Positions 29,233 through 42,417 of a stretch of 64,000 nt of DNA are shown here, one piece after another. The notes beneath the pieces were generated by a model. It was not told the origin of the DNA and searched no databases. It worked only from the letters and a program-made list of their open reading frames with translations. Origin of the DNA: Epiperipatus broadwayi. Lineage: Eukaryota > Onychophora > Udeonychophora > Euonychophora > Peripatidae. The translations under genes were made by a program, and so were the position numbers. Location: NCBI GenBank assembly GCA_028023455.1, contig JAQFVV010000351.1, forward strand, positions 246,001-310,000, written 5' to 3'. The first letter of the stretch is position 1. The number at the start of each line of letters is the position of its first letter.

Positions 29233-31793
29233 TACCGGTCAAAACAGTGTGATCACTTAACAAGGTTCCAAATCCTAAGCAAAAGTACCTCGAATCCGAT
29301 CATGCTCGAGATACACAGGTCTGGAACAATCCTGAATTCTAACCTATTTGCCTATTCTTCGAATCTCTGACCCAATGAACAACAATTCTGATGACACAGT
29401 AAAATTACTTTAAATCCGTGCCCATAAGCAGAGCGGTGGAGCATAAGATCAGACTGATGATGATGATCGAGGTCGGAGTAGCCCAGGAATTACATTTATT
29501 ATACTTATTTATTAATGCTAAGCTCTTAGCCAACGAAAATAGTTCTAAATATTAACTATAAACTAATAATTCAAAACAAACCAGGATTTACATGAATATA
29601 TATATTTAATAAATGTAGAAAACGCATATATATGTTACAAAATTGTTTCACGCTTGGAGGGATCTTATACATTTTGAAAACTTGGGATTTGTTTCATAAA
29701 ATCCCCATTACATCAATAATTGAATAAATACCATTTTATATAATGTGTTATAAGTTGTGCGGGGTTAATATGTCAATTTACAAGTGTTTACAAATAAAAT
29801 GTTGTGGATGTACAAACAATCTGCAAGATCGGAACAGATTCGGATTACAGAAAGATACACGATAATTTAACATTAATCATTTTGACAAATAAATATAAAT
29901 GTACGGTCTCAATCATTTATTTACAATCTTAAAATCATCACATATGTTTGATAGGCATTGTTTGGACATAGTGTCTCTAGACTAAGTATACATAAGGAAC
30001 AAACAATGTGCGATATTTACGAGAATGAATTATACAAATTGATTTACGTCTCTGGGAATCGATAAAGATTTTTAAAGAAAAGCAGTTTTTAGATCAACAT
30101 ACTGAACGTATTTTACGAAATGAATCTTTATCTTTAACACATCATTGCGACTTTACTAAGATTAGACAACTGATCAAGTTAATAAGCAAAGTAACGGTAC
30201 TAGCATACAATAACGAAAATAAGGCCTGAAGGCGATTGTGGATATTTCATCATTTAAAAGAATACTTTGAAATGAACTTAGATTGGATATGTCCGCACCT
30301 TCTGGCGGAGCGATATCAAAGTAGAGGCTGAGAATGAGACCCCAGAGCATTATGTACTGCCATCTGCAGCACATAATCCTCTTAAACTTTACATTCAACA
30401 GAGAGTAGCGTCTCTGGTTAGGAACAATTTTGAAAAGAAGGACGGGAGCTTCATGCTTTCGACGTCCCCAATAATAAAACGATCAAGAAATGGAAAGATA
30501 AAATATCAGAAAAGAAAATATATGCCAGCAGCGTTTCTATAATTTTATAATATCATTTAAAGTTTGAAAATGGTCTAACCTCTCGTGCAATAATCTGTTT
30601 CCAATTCTGAGTCATTTATTTAATCATAATGAATAATAACGCTTCTATTTACAATATTATTAAACTAACCACATTTATATTTAAAGAATCGATTCCCAAA
30701 TACGTATTAACTGGTGGAATTTGCCCTTCAGGCACCAGCAAAAAGGAATGGATTAATTTTAAGAAAGTTCACGATCTTTTTAAAATAGAAAATTAAAGCA
30801 AAATTCATCCACAGTAAAAGTTTTTAATTTACTTTAAGAGTAACGAATTTAAAATGAAACCAAACTCGCGAGCAATTTCTATTTAATATAGACAAAACTC
30901 TATTGATAAGTTTTAAATAAAGCCCACCCTTTGTCCAAGTAAAACAATTATTTCCCCCCTTACTTGCGAATTTAGCGATTTTGGCACATTAAAGAAAATA
31001 AATTATATCTATACATTAAACAAAGTATATGAAATCTTAATGGAATCACACACATTTATATATAATTTAATTAAGCGTGAAAGGTAAGTTAAAATACATG
31101 ATATTAATAAAAGATTACTGAGAGAGAGTTTAAAAGCAAAATTAACAGAAGCTTATAAAACAATATATAAATTAAGACATGACTGTTGAACTATAGATTA
31201 CAAAAGTATTGACTTATAAAGGCAGTTCTATGTTAAAAGGTTACCTAAGGAAAAAAAAACAGCATGGCAGCGTCATTAGCAATCAGCAGTCGGAAGCAAT
31301 CATGTTGTATGGTCAGCCAGATGGAACATGGCACTTGTAGGCAGACAGTTCTTCGAGAGAAGAAGAAAAAGGTGCTAGATTCCACTACTCAAAATTCATC
31401 ACGCAGAACTTGCGTTGGCTTCTTAGAAGTAATTAACTCAACTGACTAAACTCCTCTGAACTTAACTACGACCTGAAGGTAAACTGAACTGACTTCCTTT
31501 GTTCTGTGGTCCCTTTTATAACATTTTAATACTGCCCAGAATGCAATATCATCTACCAACCTTATCTCTGTAATCCCTTTAAAAAAAAGCAACATTTAAT
31601 TAGCAAAATATTTTCAGTTGATAAGGCCTGAAATACCATTTTTAACTGTTTTGAAAGATTTGAAAACAACTGATAAACAATTAGTTTTTTTGATTGTAAT
31701 TAAGATTTATAAATTTTAATTATAGACAACGATTTGACCAAAGATAATTTCAGTATTTCAAGCCTTCCCCATTTTTTTCTTCGTTGTTACATT
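29233..31793 (-). mobile_element. Possible solo LTR or LTR-type insertion
   Basis: Composition is less AT-rich than both flanks. Read on the minus strand it would begin TGTAACAACGAAG at 31793, carry TATAAAAGGGACCACAG starting near 31522, and end GACCGGTACA at 29233, giving the TG...CA ends of an LTR. No gag, pol or primer-binding site is recognised, and the flanking bases (left TATAA, right TTAAA) do not make a clear target-site duplication. Short ORFs 30174-30398 and 31264-31449 look spurious. The boundaries are a proposal, not an established fact. Confidence 0.35.
31515..31523 (-). promoter_or_regulatory. TATA box in the possible LTR
   Basis: Minus strand TATAAAAGGGACCACAG, about 270 bp from the proposed 5' end at 31793, a normal position for an LTR promoter. 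Downstream sequence is the least AT-rich part of the block. Confidence 0.45.
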
Positions 31794-32054
31794 AAATGCA
31801 CACAGATATAAAAATAATTACAAATGTATTTTCCAGCAATAAAATTATTGCTTTAGTCAAAATATATATACGCATCGCTCAAACTACTGTTTCATTTTTA
31901 CTAAACAAAGATTAATTTCACTAATCTTTAGAATGATTAGGCATACAGTGTGTGAGTGAATAGCATATATTTATAGCAGGGTCTAAATTGCGGACCCCTA
32001 GGAGGTTAGTGTAGATGGTGACACATGAAGCATCGATGATGATTAGACATCGAT

Positions 32055-32402
32055 TGGTTCAATAATAATGAATAAAAATGAAGAAATAATATCCATTACA
32101 TAGAGATAAACTTTACCTTTTAAGGTTACTAAGAAATGATCAATTATTACTAATTAACAATTCCTGAGAATAAGAAAGTTTTTCTTATAAACCTATAATA
32201 ACTCTTTTGTTGGGAGTCTTTAAAGTAAAAGGGACCCTCTTTTACTTTGAACCCAAGTTATTACATGGATTTAAACCCAGAAAGATCATTGTTTATAGGG
32301 GTGAGAATGTAAAAGTATACCCTCTTTCTTGACATTCTGCAAATAATATTCTTAACTTCTCTAGTATATGTTGAATTAAATGTTTATATGGATTGTTATT
32401 AT
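32055..32402 (+). repeat. Short interspersed repeat family, copy 2 of 3
   Basis: Follows copy 1 from ATGAATAAAAATGAAG through the AAGTAAAAGGGACCCTCTTTTACTT hairpin region (given in part: 32223-32247) to TATATGGATTGTTATTATA. Lies on the far side of the possible LTR from copy 1 in the same orientation. Confidence 0.72.
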
Positions 32403-32404
32403 AT

Positions 32405-33000
32405 AAATAAGATATTTATTTTATATAGCACTATGTTTTATAAATGGTAATATTAATCATTAGTCATTAAGCTAATGCAAATATGATTTGTGGATTTTTA
32501 AACTATAAATGAATACTCTCACTTTCCAAACACAAGATAAAGTCTTTGTGAAAAGATAGAATAAATCCATCTATCTTTTCAACCCAAACGTTTATGTATG
32601 GGCAAATCTTAAGTGTTTGGAAATGAGAGCATGAAGATGTTAAGCTTAATGGTTAATTATTATTACAGTTTATAAAACATAGCACTATATAAAATAAATA
32701 TCTTATTTACATATGTTTAATTTCAAATAAGAATGACATATTGTATATTCTAGAAAATTTTGCAAGCATCATTCATTCAGGCATAGTAAAAATAATTTTA
32801 AATTATCACTTAACATTTTCATGCTCTCATTTCCAAATGCTTAAGATTTTCCCATACATAAACATTTGAGTCAAAAATACAGATGGATTCATTCTATCTT
32901 TTCACAAAGACTTTATCTTGTGTTTGGAAAGTGAGAGTATTTATTTATAGTTTAAAAATCCACAAAGTGCATGTGCATTAGCTTAATGGCTAAGTATTAA
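32405..33000. repeat. Nested inverted repeats
   Basis: One pair is 32408-32441 and 32669-32703 (TATAGCACTATGTTTTATAA and its complement). A second, larger pair runs from about 32460-32640 and 32819-32995, including ACTTTCCAAACACAAGATAA near 32520 against TTATCTTGTGTTTGGAAAGT near 32912. No coding sequence. It directly continues copy 2 of the short repeat, so it may be part of a larger non-autonomous element. Confidence 0.75.
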
Positions 33001-33004
33001 AATT

Positions 33005-33352
33005 GTTATTATAATAATGAATACAAATGAGGAGAGAATATTTATTAAATAGAGATAAACTTTATCTTTTGATGTTACTAAGACATTATCAATTACTATT
33101 AATTGACAATTCCTGTTGCTAAGCAAGTTTTTCACATAAACCTATAATAGCTCTTTTGTTAGAGTCTTTGAAGTAAAAGGGCCCTCTTTTACTTCAACCC
33201 CCCCTCCCCAAAGCTATTATACATTTATGATAAAAACTTGCCTAGACTCAGGAATTGTTAATTAATAGTAATTGATAATTTTTTATTAACATCAAAAGGT
33301 AAAGTTTATCTTTACTGGTTATTATTTTCTCATTTCTATTCATTATATATAT
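33005..33352. repeat. Short interspersed repeat family, copy 3, in palindromic form
   Basis: The left arm (about 33015-33180) matches the 5' half of copies 1 and 2. The right arm (about 33195-33350) is its inverted copy, ending AGAAATGAG complement then TATA. The hairpin AAGTAAAAGG/CTCTTTTACTT sits at the centre (33171-33194), and a short C run follows. The family therefore also exists as a head-to-head dimer. Confidence 0.75.
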
Positions 33353-33407
33353 ATGAAAAACAAAAACAAGTTTTAATCACGTTAAAACCTGCTGATGCTT
33401 GCATTTA

Positions 33408-33716
33408 TGATCAACAGATGGCGTTTTTACCAAAAACACGATCAAGCGTTTGTTTACATAAACGATCAAAGAGTCAGAATTAACTATCTCTTTCATTTTA
33501 GCCCACTTTCAGATCAGCTGATTTCAAGCTATTTTTGGAGTCAGTTTTTAGATCTAGTTTCTTGGCTCTGTCTTTCACTGATGATAGCAAAATAGCTTGA
33601 AATCAGCTGATCTGAAAGTGGGCTAAAACGAAAGAGATAGTTAATTCTGACTCTTTGATCGTTTATGTAAACAAACGCTTGATCGTGTTTTTGGTAAAAA
33701 CGCCATCTGTTGATCA
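33408..33716. repeat. Near-perfect 128-bp palindrome with ribozyme-like loop
   Basis: Arms 33408-33535 and 33589-33716 are equal in length (128 bp) with about one mismatch seen, around a 53-nt loop. The arms end inside ATTTCAAGCTATTTT/AAAATAGCTTGAAAT. The loop/right-arm boundary carries CTGATGA (33578-33584) followed by GAAATC (33599-33604), the same pair found at 47111-47137. The 66-aa ORF over it is spurious. Confidence 0.88.
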
Positions 33717-33731
33717 TATATATATATATAT

Positions 33732-34182
33732 TAAAAGATGTGAAGGTTGCCTTGACAGCAGTGAGAAATATTGATTACTATATTTACTGTGAATGTTTAG
33801 GTGGTTACTGGTTGGTATCTAATTACATCATTATCCCAGATTAGCTTTAGGCACTATTTTGCTTATTATTTCTAAATAATACATGGGCAATTTAAAAGTA
33901 TTGAAGTTTGTAATGTTATAGTTAACTATGTATTAGTCTGCATTACAGTGACATATTTATTTCATGTTTAAAGAGGTTTATTTAAACTTCATTGCATCAA
34001 GATTTCATACTCTGTAGACAAGTTGCAATCTTTAAGTGTCCATGTATATTCAATGGACCATTGGTAAGAGTGGATTTCCATTCTTGCTATTAAAAGGTGT
34101 GAAGGTTGCCTTGACAGCAGTGAGAAATATTGATTACTATATTTATTGTGAATGTTTAGGTGGTTACTGGTTGGTATCTAAT
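33732..34182 (+). repeat. Direct repeat pair, 92-bp units about 359 bp apart
   Basis: The unit from TAAAAG(A/G)TGTGAAGGTTG to GGTTGGTATCTAAT occurs at 33732-33823 and 34091-34182 with only two or three differences. High identity means a recent duplication. TA-rich tracts adjoin both units. Confidence 0.9.
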
Positions 34183-34189
34183 ATATATA

Positions 34190-35295
34190 TATATATAATT
34201 TATTATGTTTATTATATCAACAATTTTTTTAATTTATTAATTAAAATTGGATTTTATGATTATTTATACTCTCATTATTACACTATATTTTAATATCAGT
34301 CTCAAAAGTCTCTACATAATTGTATTGCATATTAAATATTAGCTAACCAGTTATTGAATAAATACCAACATATTTTAATAATTTATTGTGTTATTATTGC
34401 ATTTCATCACTTATGTTTTATTGATTACAATGAATATATAATTAGTAAACGTTAAATTAATGTTCTATTAGACACCAATTAATTTTAAGCTAATATATTT
34501 ATTTTAGTTTAAACTGATATAAATTGGCATTCAATGTTCTTTGGATTTTTGTGACTTATATTTATTTAATCATTAGTTTATAGATACTTCATACTAATAC
34601 AATTTTATATCTCAATGGCATCTTAAGAATATTATTTATTTAATTTTATATATCTTTATATCATTATAAAATTAGTATTAGAAAGTTCAAAAGCCATTTA
34701 TTTATTAATAGACAATCATTTTAATATATTTGTACTGTTACAGAAATTGACATCCTAATACGTTAGATGTGACAAACCTTCAGACAAATCCTAATACATG
34801 ATTTGAATCCAATCGGTTATCTGATATAATAACCATTTATTGATTACATTATAAAATTGGTATCCAAATATAATGGGTTATTATTCATCTAATAATAGTC
34901 AGTTATATGCTAATTAATACCATTAAAACTTATTGGATTGCCCAATTCAAGAGGCATGATAATCCAAAACTTTAATTAATACCATTTCAGAAATTGATGT
35001 CCAATGTTATAGCCATTTGATCAGTTTTTCATTCATTTATCCATTAACAATAATTTATATTATTACAATATACATAAAAAAATTATCAAAAAAAGAAATT
35101 AAGAACTAACCAATATGTAAAAACTAAAATTTCACAATCAATTGGTTTCATTACTAAGGCAACAATCTCAAGTAAATCTGTTTTGGCAGTGAAAATCATT
35201 TTTTTGTGAAATTTTAATTTTTAAATTTTGGTTAGTTTATTTATTTATTTATTATTTATTTTTATTTACTAGTCTAGCTTTTAGCTTTTTATATT
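34190..35295. other. AT-rich non-coding DNA
   Basis: No gene. Nothing recognisable beyond A/T-rich simple sequence. Confidence 0.45.
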
Positions 35296-35298
35296 TTT

Positions 35299-35394
35299 AG
35301 AAGTTTATATATATATATAATACATATAAAATGTCCATTAATTAATAGAAGTTTATATATATATATAATACATATAAAATGTCCATTAATTAAC
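35299..35394. repeat. Tandem pair of 48-bp units
   Basis: The unit AGAAGTTTATAT ... GTCCATTAATTAAT is present twice, 35299-35346 and 35347-35394, essentially identical. Confidence 0.95.
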
Positions 35395-35516
35395 ACAAAT
35401 TTAAAAATAACATTTTTTATTCAATAGTAGTAAATATGATCCAACCCAACTTACACATGGATAAATCCAAAAAATATACCTTATATATCTAACCAGTAAA
35501 AATCCTTATTTTAACA

Positions 35517-38500
35517 TTATCATCATCATTTTCATCTTTATTGATCCATTGCAGATTGAATATCTCTCAAAGTTCAATCTTTTCCGCATCACCTCAGCAT
35601 ACTTTTTTATTTCACCCATCCATCTCACATGATCTGTTTCTAGGTTTATTTACAATCTCTTGGAATTCAGTTTAAGTTTTCAAATTTTCATCTATTACTA
35701 TCTCTTCTACAATAAGTTCGTCACAACTCCACCTCTGTCTCTTAATATTTTTAATGATGTCATTAACATTTGTTTGGTTTCTCATCTATTTTTAATCTTT
35801 TTTTTTACTTTTAAATGCATCTCTCTATACTTCACTTAATGGTCTACAGTTTTTGAATTGGTTTTTCTGTTAAGTGTCCAAATCTCAGTTTTATGAAGTA
35901 AGAACTGGTAACACTTTTTGTTTTCAAAATTGTTATTTCTAACAAAAGCATTCCAAGCAAGTTTAATTCTGTAATTAAATTCATCCATTATGTTTCCATC
36001 TGTAATAATAACCTGACCAAGATATTTGTAATGTTAACTTTTTCTAACTTATCATTATCAATCTTTATTTTCTTCTTTTGAAAAAATCCATTAAATATTA
36101 CTTTAACATTCATCTTTAATTTCACTTTCTTACTTTCATTTGATGACTCTTGCAACATTTCCTGAAATTCTATATTATTATTTTCCAAAACATTTACATC
36201 ATCTGAAAAATTAAGATGACTTCAATACTCTCCATTTGCCTTTACCCCCTTAGCTTTCTATTTCAATCTACAGAATATTTTTGAAAAATTATTGTAAAAT
36301 GTTTTAGATATATGGAGTTAGCATATCATGCACACCTTTTCAATATTATTTTTTTAGTATCATTATGTAATCTAAATGTTGCTGTTACATTTTTACAAAT
36401 ATTCTTTAGAACATGACATTACCCTGGATCTGTACTTTGATGATCAAATGCTTTAATCACTGAAGAAATGCTTATGGAATCAAATACCTTTTCATAATCT
36501 AGAAATCTAAAGCACAATGACAAGTCATATTCATTGGTCCTTTGTATACTTTCCTCAATACTTGAATATAATCCACTGTACTAAATCCACATTTAGATTC
36601 AACTTTTTCTTTGTTTTAGGTAAAATTCAATGTTCAAATGAATTGGAAATTATTTTAGCAAAAATTTTGTACAGAACTGATAAAAGACTCATAAGTCTAA
36701 TTTCTCTCATCTTCTTTATAACTTTTTTAAATATTAATACTGCATTCTTCTAATCATCTGGTACATCTTTTTCATTTAGATATTTGGTTTATAACTTTGT
36801 CAAAAAAATTTCTACTTCTGTTTTTTTTTATGATATTGATTATAAATCTATCATTACCTAGAGCTTTTGCCTTCTTCATAAATTTAATTGTATGTCTCAT
36901 TTTCTCATTTAAAATCCTGGGTAATTTGGAAGATATAATAGACATGGGGGATACTTGTTCTTTATTACTAAATAATTCTTGATAGAATTATTCTACCTAT
37001 TGTACAATGTCATCTCTCTTTTTAGTAATAGTTCCTTCTTTTTTTTCTTTTTGCAGATATAAGTTTCATACCAATACCAAACTGTTGTTTTACATTTTTG
37101 AGACTTTTATTCTCTTCTACAGTTTTCCTTGCCAACCCACAATTATACTTTTTTATATAATTATCGACTCTTTTTCACACCATTTTACAAACCTTGAAAT
37201 ATTCAATCCTTCTTAATACATCATTTTTATATATTTTCATATTCTTGTTTTCTTTATAAATTGACTTGTCTCAGTAGAACTTTTACTGGTCAATTGCTGC
37301 TTTTTTGTTCCACCTATGTTTGTTGCAGGTTTTTAAAAGTTTTCCATCTATCTTCCTTTTGATTTCATTCAAATCTAAATCATGTTCAACATCTATTAAT
37401 AATTGAAAATTATTTGCAAGTTTTAATTTAAATTCATTGGAATGTTTCTAAATATTAGGGATATCAACTTTGAATACTGCATTTCTTAATAATTTTTGTC
37501 TCTCTAGTTTTGCATTAACATGTATTTTACATTTCACTAATCTGTAATTACTTCCTATATTGAATTTATTAAAAATAGTTTACAATCTTGAAAGACATAT
37601 TTTTTGTTAATCAAAATATAAACCAATTTTGCTGTACCTTTATTTGGAAGTTTCCATGTCCATTACCATTTAATATTTTTCTCAAAAAAAAAAGTTGAAG
37701 TTTTTTTTTCTGCAAACCCCATAAATCTATATCTTCTCTTATTTTTATCATCATAACCTAATTTACTTATATCACTTTCAACCATCAATTGTTTATAATT
37801 TTAGCATTAAATTTTCCTATAACAATTTTAAAATGTTGTTTGTTCTGAATCTAAACCCTTTTCTACATCCATATAAAAATCATCTACTTTTTCATCAAAA
37901 TGCAAACTTGTTGGGGCATAAACCAGAATTATCTGCATTTGATATCTACTATTAAGTCGAATAACTAATCTTGCCACTGTGTCTGATACACTGTCAATCT
38001 CCACAGTGCTGTTGTTCTACTTTTTTTTATAATGATTCCTATTCCAGTTGTTACTTCCAATGTTAGTGCCTTTGTAGTTCTATACATGTTCACTTTTTCA
38101 ATCAATTGTCTTTTCATCTTTTTTTCTAACCTCACAAAGTCCAATACTGTCTCATTTAGTTTTAATTTTTCTTCCAATTCTTGCAATTTTTTTTGCATGA
38201 AAGTGATCTGCAGTTATAAGCATCTAAAAAACCATTATTAAATAGCTTCCTGTGTCCACAATCAGGACAGTCTTGGCAACCTCCATCTTTGGCCACCAAT
38301 CACTGTTGTAACTAGTGACTTTATTGCCTTCTGGGAATAAAAGCCATGATTTATTATTGCTTATCATGACTGTAACTATCTATTAAAAAAAATTCATTCA
38401 CACACACATATTCATTCCACCTTCAAGAAAACACAACTAATATTTTAATTAATAGCTATTAAGCAACTGAGAAAAAAAAACTATGGTGTTTCTTAATTTT

Positions 38501-38660
38501 AAACTCGGATATAAAAAGCCAAGAAATTCACCAAACTGGTTAATGCATGTTGGCAAATAGTCCATGAATGTTCATATACATATATGAATAATCACATAAT
38601 AATAACATCTGCAACAACAAGAACATATTGAATGGACTTTATGTTAACATATACATACAA
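35517..38660 (-). mobile_element. RTE-clade LINE, minus-strand degenerate copy
   Basis: Same family as the plus-strand LINE at 42-45 kb, in reverse orientation. On the minus strand: 5' UTR (about 38660-38230) matching 42230-42640, with AAGAAACACCATAG and TTATGTGATTATTCATATA as shared blocks; endonuclease fragments (LQELEEKLKLNE, about 38195-37480); RT fragments (NFSDDV at about 36200 in place of FADD; FQEMLQE next); and a 3' end at the GATGATGATAA trinucleotide tail (35517-35530). Both ends are retained, so it was nearly full length when inserted. Many frameshifts and stops make it inactive, and it is more decayed than the plus copy. Confidence 0.85.
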
Positions 38661-41600
38661 ATGGATACATGCATATATATGCAATTGCTATTGAAAACTT
38701 GTAACCAAACCAAAATAAAATTTGGAATTTTTCAGGTTTCAATCAGGATTGGGATTTTGATTTTAAGTGACCAGCATAAAGACAATCTGACATGCAATAT
38801 TGATAGTCAAATGGGTTTCTAGCCATTAGCTAGAAAATAAAAATGTAAAACTGTTAAAGTCCTCACCGACTAATAATGGACAAGTCTGGTTAACAATATT
38901 GACCCCTTCCCTGCTCTTTTAAGAGATTGATACTGTTGCCTTTGTTCTGAAATGGGCTTTTGTGAAGTCTTTTTAAATTATATACAGTATATATCAGTTG
39001 TTATTTCTATTATTTCGATTTATTTACAAATTCGATAGATTAGGGGGAATATATATATATACGTGTGTGTATGAATAGTATACAAATATATACTTCCATA
39101 TTCACTTCAATATTTATATGTATAAACATATGGATATATTTATATACACACACATTATTATTACATGTTTATATTAAGAGTTTCTATATATAATATTGTC
39201 TTATTTCACTGTTAAGCTAATTGATAATATTAATGAAGCATTCATTACGAATACAGGCATATAAATACATATACATTGCATGTTTTATTTATTTGTGGTA
39301 ATATAGTTAATTAGTTTACGAGTCAACCATTTTTCGCGTTTAATCCTCGTGAAGATACAAGGATTAATCAAAGCAACTGCTTAGATTACCATTTATTTCC
39401 AAATGTAATAAGACACCTAATTAGGCAGGTAATTCCAGGTAACAGTTAAGCTTAAATCTGCTTCTTCTCAAGAATACTTATGATCACTAAAGTGCTGAAG
39501 CAGAATAATAAACATTTTATGTAATTTCTTTTCAGTCCATAATACAACTGGTCAGAATATTCCATAAAAGTCATCAAAGTTCGTAGTCATGACAGCCAAT
39601 AGGCTTTGGGAGGATTGTGTTAATTGGATATAAAATAAAAAGATCAATACAGAATTACTGGTTTGTCCAAATGTATACCAATTAATAGTAAAAAAAAGAT
39701 AAAAAAGTTTTTTTTTTTTCAAAAAAAAAACCAAAAGTTACGTTTGTTACTATTGTGCATACGTTTTATATAAAGGCAAAAAGGATAAAAAAAATTTAAA
39801 AAAGCATATATGGAAAGAAAGTGAAGTATAAAACTTCAGAGAATAATTAATATATAAAAAAACAATTAAACATTAACAATGTTAGATAAGTATTGCTAAG
39901 ACGCAGTATATTAATCTAGTGCCAAATTATTAAATCTGATTTTGGACAGAAGATAATATATACACACATATTATAAAATCACTTTTGATTTTAAAATCGA
40001 CAATGTTTAAACATATTGTAATAAGCAATTACATTTTTTTTAAAACTAAAAACAAAGTCCTGTCTACATCTAAACACTATATTAGATTGCTAGATAGATT
40101 GATTCTTAGCAGTAATCTAAGCTTATTTTGAAATAGCTAACTGAAAAAACTTGTAAGTATTATCATATCACATATATATAATATTATTTATCATATGCAG
40201 TATAAAATCAAAATTAAATAAATTGGGCAAAATAAAATGTATGTTGTTAGACGTATTTGTTTTGGTGAGCAGAAATCAATTTACTTCGAAAAAATTGATA
40301 ATAATATTCATTATCAGAAGCAATCAAACAATAATAAATGATTATACTTATTCCAATTCCAGTAAATAATAGAGAATAATCAACTAAAGATGAGCTCTGC
40401 TATGACTATAAATTAGTCTGTAATCCATAAATACATCGAGATTTAGTATAACCTGTTTTGTGATATTTTGGTTACTGGTTTTTGCCATCTGCAGCAAACT
40501 TTTCTATCTAAAAAAATCAAAACCTTGTCTAATTATAGCTTCCATTGTATTTTGCCTTCAACTATATCTATGTATTTAATATGTTACGATGCTATCTTTT
40601 GACTTCTTCTACAACATATTTTGAATGATTTCAACATCTTATCTACTCAAAGTACCCCATTGTATTCTATTCTTAGATATACTTTCCTAATGAAACAATA
40701 TTGTACTACTCTAGTGTCCTTGAGATAAACTTTATAATTTTAACTTGTGTAATGTCCAAGCCACCATACTGAATTTTTAAAGAACTTGCTTGAGACACAA
40801 TTTTTATAATAACTTCAGTTTTAATAATGTTAGAGCAAAAAGCTTTACATTGATAGAAACTAGAAAAATCAAGGAAAACAATAAGGCTAGGATAAATAAT
40901 GATCTAAAAATAAAGAAAAAAAATTCAATATTTGACATAATTATTACTTTATTGTTTGTTCATAATTTCTAATTTATCATTAACTAAGTCTATATTACAC
41001 CTTCACTGATAATTTTTTTTATATTTCTCACAAAATTATCTTTCAAACCATATATAATACTTCTTACCTGAGATAATCCATAGCTTCAGAATCTCCAGAA
41101 CTATTCACATAAGAATTCTTCATTTTTATCTTGTACCCCAAAAGTTACCAAATGTCAAAGGCATCTATAAGAAACAGATTTCTCCAAAACAAATTATTTC
41201 CAGAAAGATAGATATGCATTTGTCATAATAGCAATTGGCTTCTTGTCTATCTAAAACTAGAAATTGTAGGTTACTGTCTATATCACTGATAAAATGAGTG
41301 TCATCTCTTCATTTTATGTTTTTGTGTACATCAGTGATGTTTAAATTCTTTATGCAAACCAGTGATGCCATCTTGTTATATTTATTGTCCCACAAAGATA
41401 TAATTTATTTGCATATAGCTCATTTACTAGCTACAGACTTGAAAATAATGTTATGCAAGATGTGGCAAACCTACTGACTCCTCAGAATGAATATCAAGGC
41501 ATAGATAAGAATCAGAATTTGATTCTTCCTCTGCATACAATTTTATGTGGTTTATACATAACTATTGTGGTTATCTCCACACACACATCATTTGAAATCT

Positions 41601-42224
41601 CTCTTTGTTGGTTTATATTTTCACATGGTACTATGCCCAATAAATTTTGTGATTGCTTTGCCAACTGCAAAATTTCTGTATATTTGATAATCAGTTCTAA
41701 AATTTACATTGTTCTATAACACCTTAATTTTATATATATAGACATTACTTGTTATATAAAAACAAACCTGGAATTGCAAACCTAAAGACAGTAGTAAGTA
41801 AACATAATAATAAATATAGTAAAGTAAACATAGTATAAATTATTAAACCTTTTGAGAATCATTATGTCTAAAAAATAATGTAGACCATAGCCCCAAAATT
41901 ACGTAACCTACTTTTGTTATAATTGAATACAAATGTTTAAATTTATATACTTATAATAAAGAGCATAAATGATATATAATTTATATATTTACACAGACAC
42001 CAATACAACTGCAAACATACCATTTATCAAATAATTTTTAAAAATTTACTATTCAAATAATTAAAAAATAAAAATTTTTAATACTTACAACCCAATATTC
42101 TGATTACATTTTGGAGAATTTGAAATGTAAATTATCACCGTATTTTTAATCTAAAGGAGTTTGCTATTAACTGAAAGGAGACCCTTTGATTCCTCTTGGA
42201 GGCCTTAAAGGAACTGAGAAGGGC
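38661..42224. other. AT-rich non-coding DNA between the two RTE copies
   Basis: No convincing gene. About 38860-38960 and 40450-41440 are slightly less AT-rich. Minus-strand reading of 40740-40500 gives weak LINE-like scraps that I do not consider supportable. Short ORFs here (60-88 aa) lack recognisable features. Confidence 0.4.
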
Positions 42225-42417
42225 AAATTCCTAATGTCCACTCCATACGTTCTTGTCATTGCAACTGTTATTACTATGTGATTATTCATATAGTATACGA
42301 ACATGGATGGGCTGCTCACCAACACGCATTAGCCAGCGTGGTGTTATTGGCTTTTTACCTCTGAGTTTAAGATCAAGAAACACCATGGTCTTTCTTCTCA
42401 GTGCCTGATAAGGCAGA

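Noticed and set aside
29340-29375. Possible primer-binding site (TGGGTCAGAGATTCGAA on the minus strand)
   Set aside because: It looks like a tRNA 3' end, but the spacing from T-loop to CCA is too short for a real tRNA, and it is not at a defined LTR edge.
40490-41000. Minus-strand LINE fragment
   Set aside because: A few residues resemble the post-RT region (WTL, RIQW) but no ordered motif set; cannot be separated from chance.
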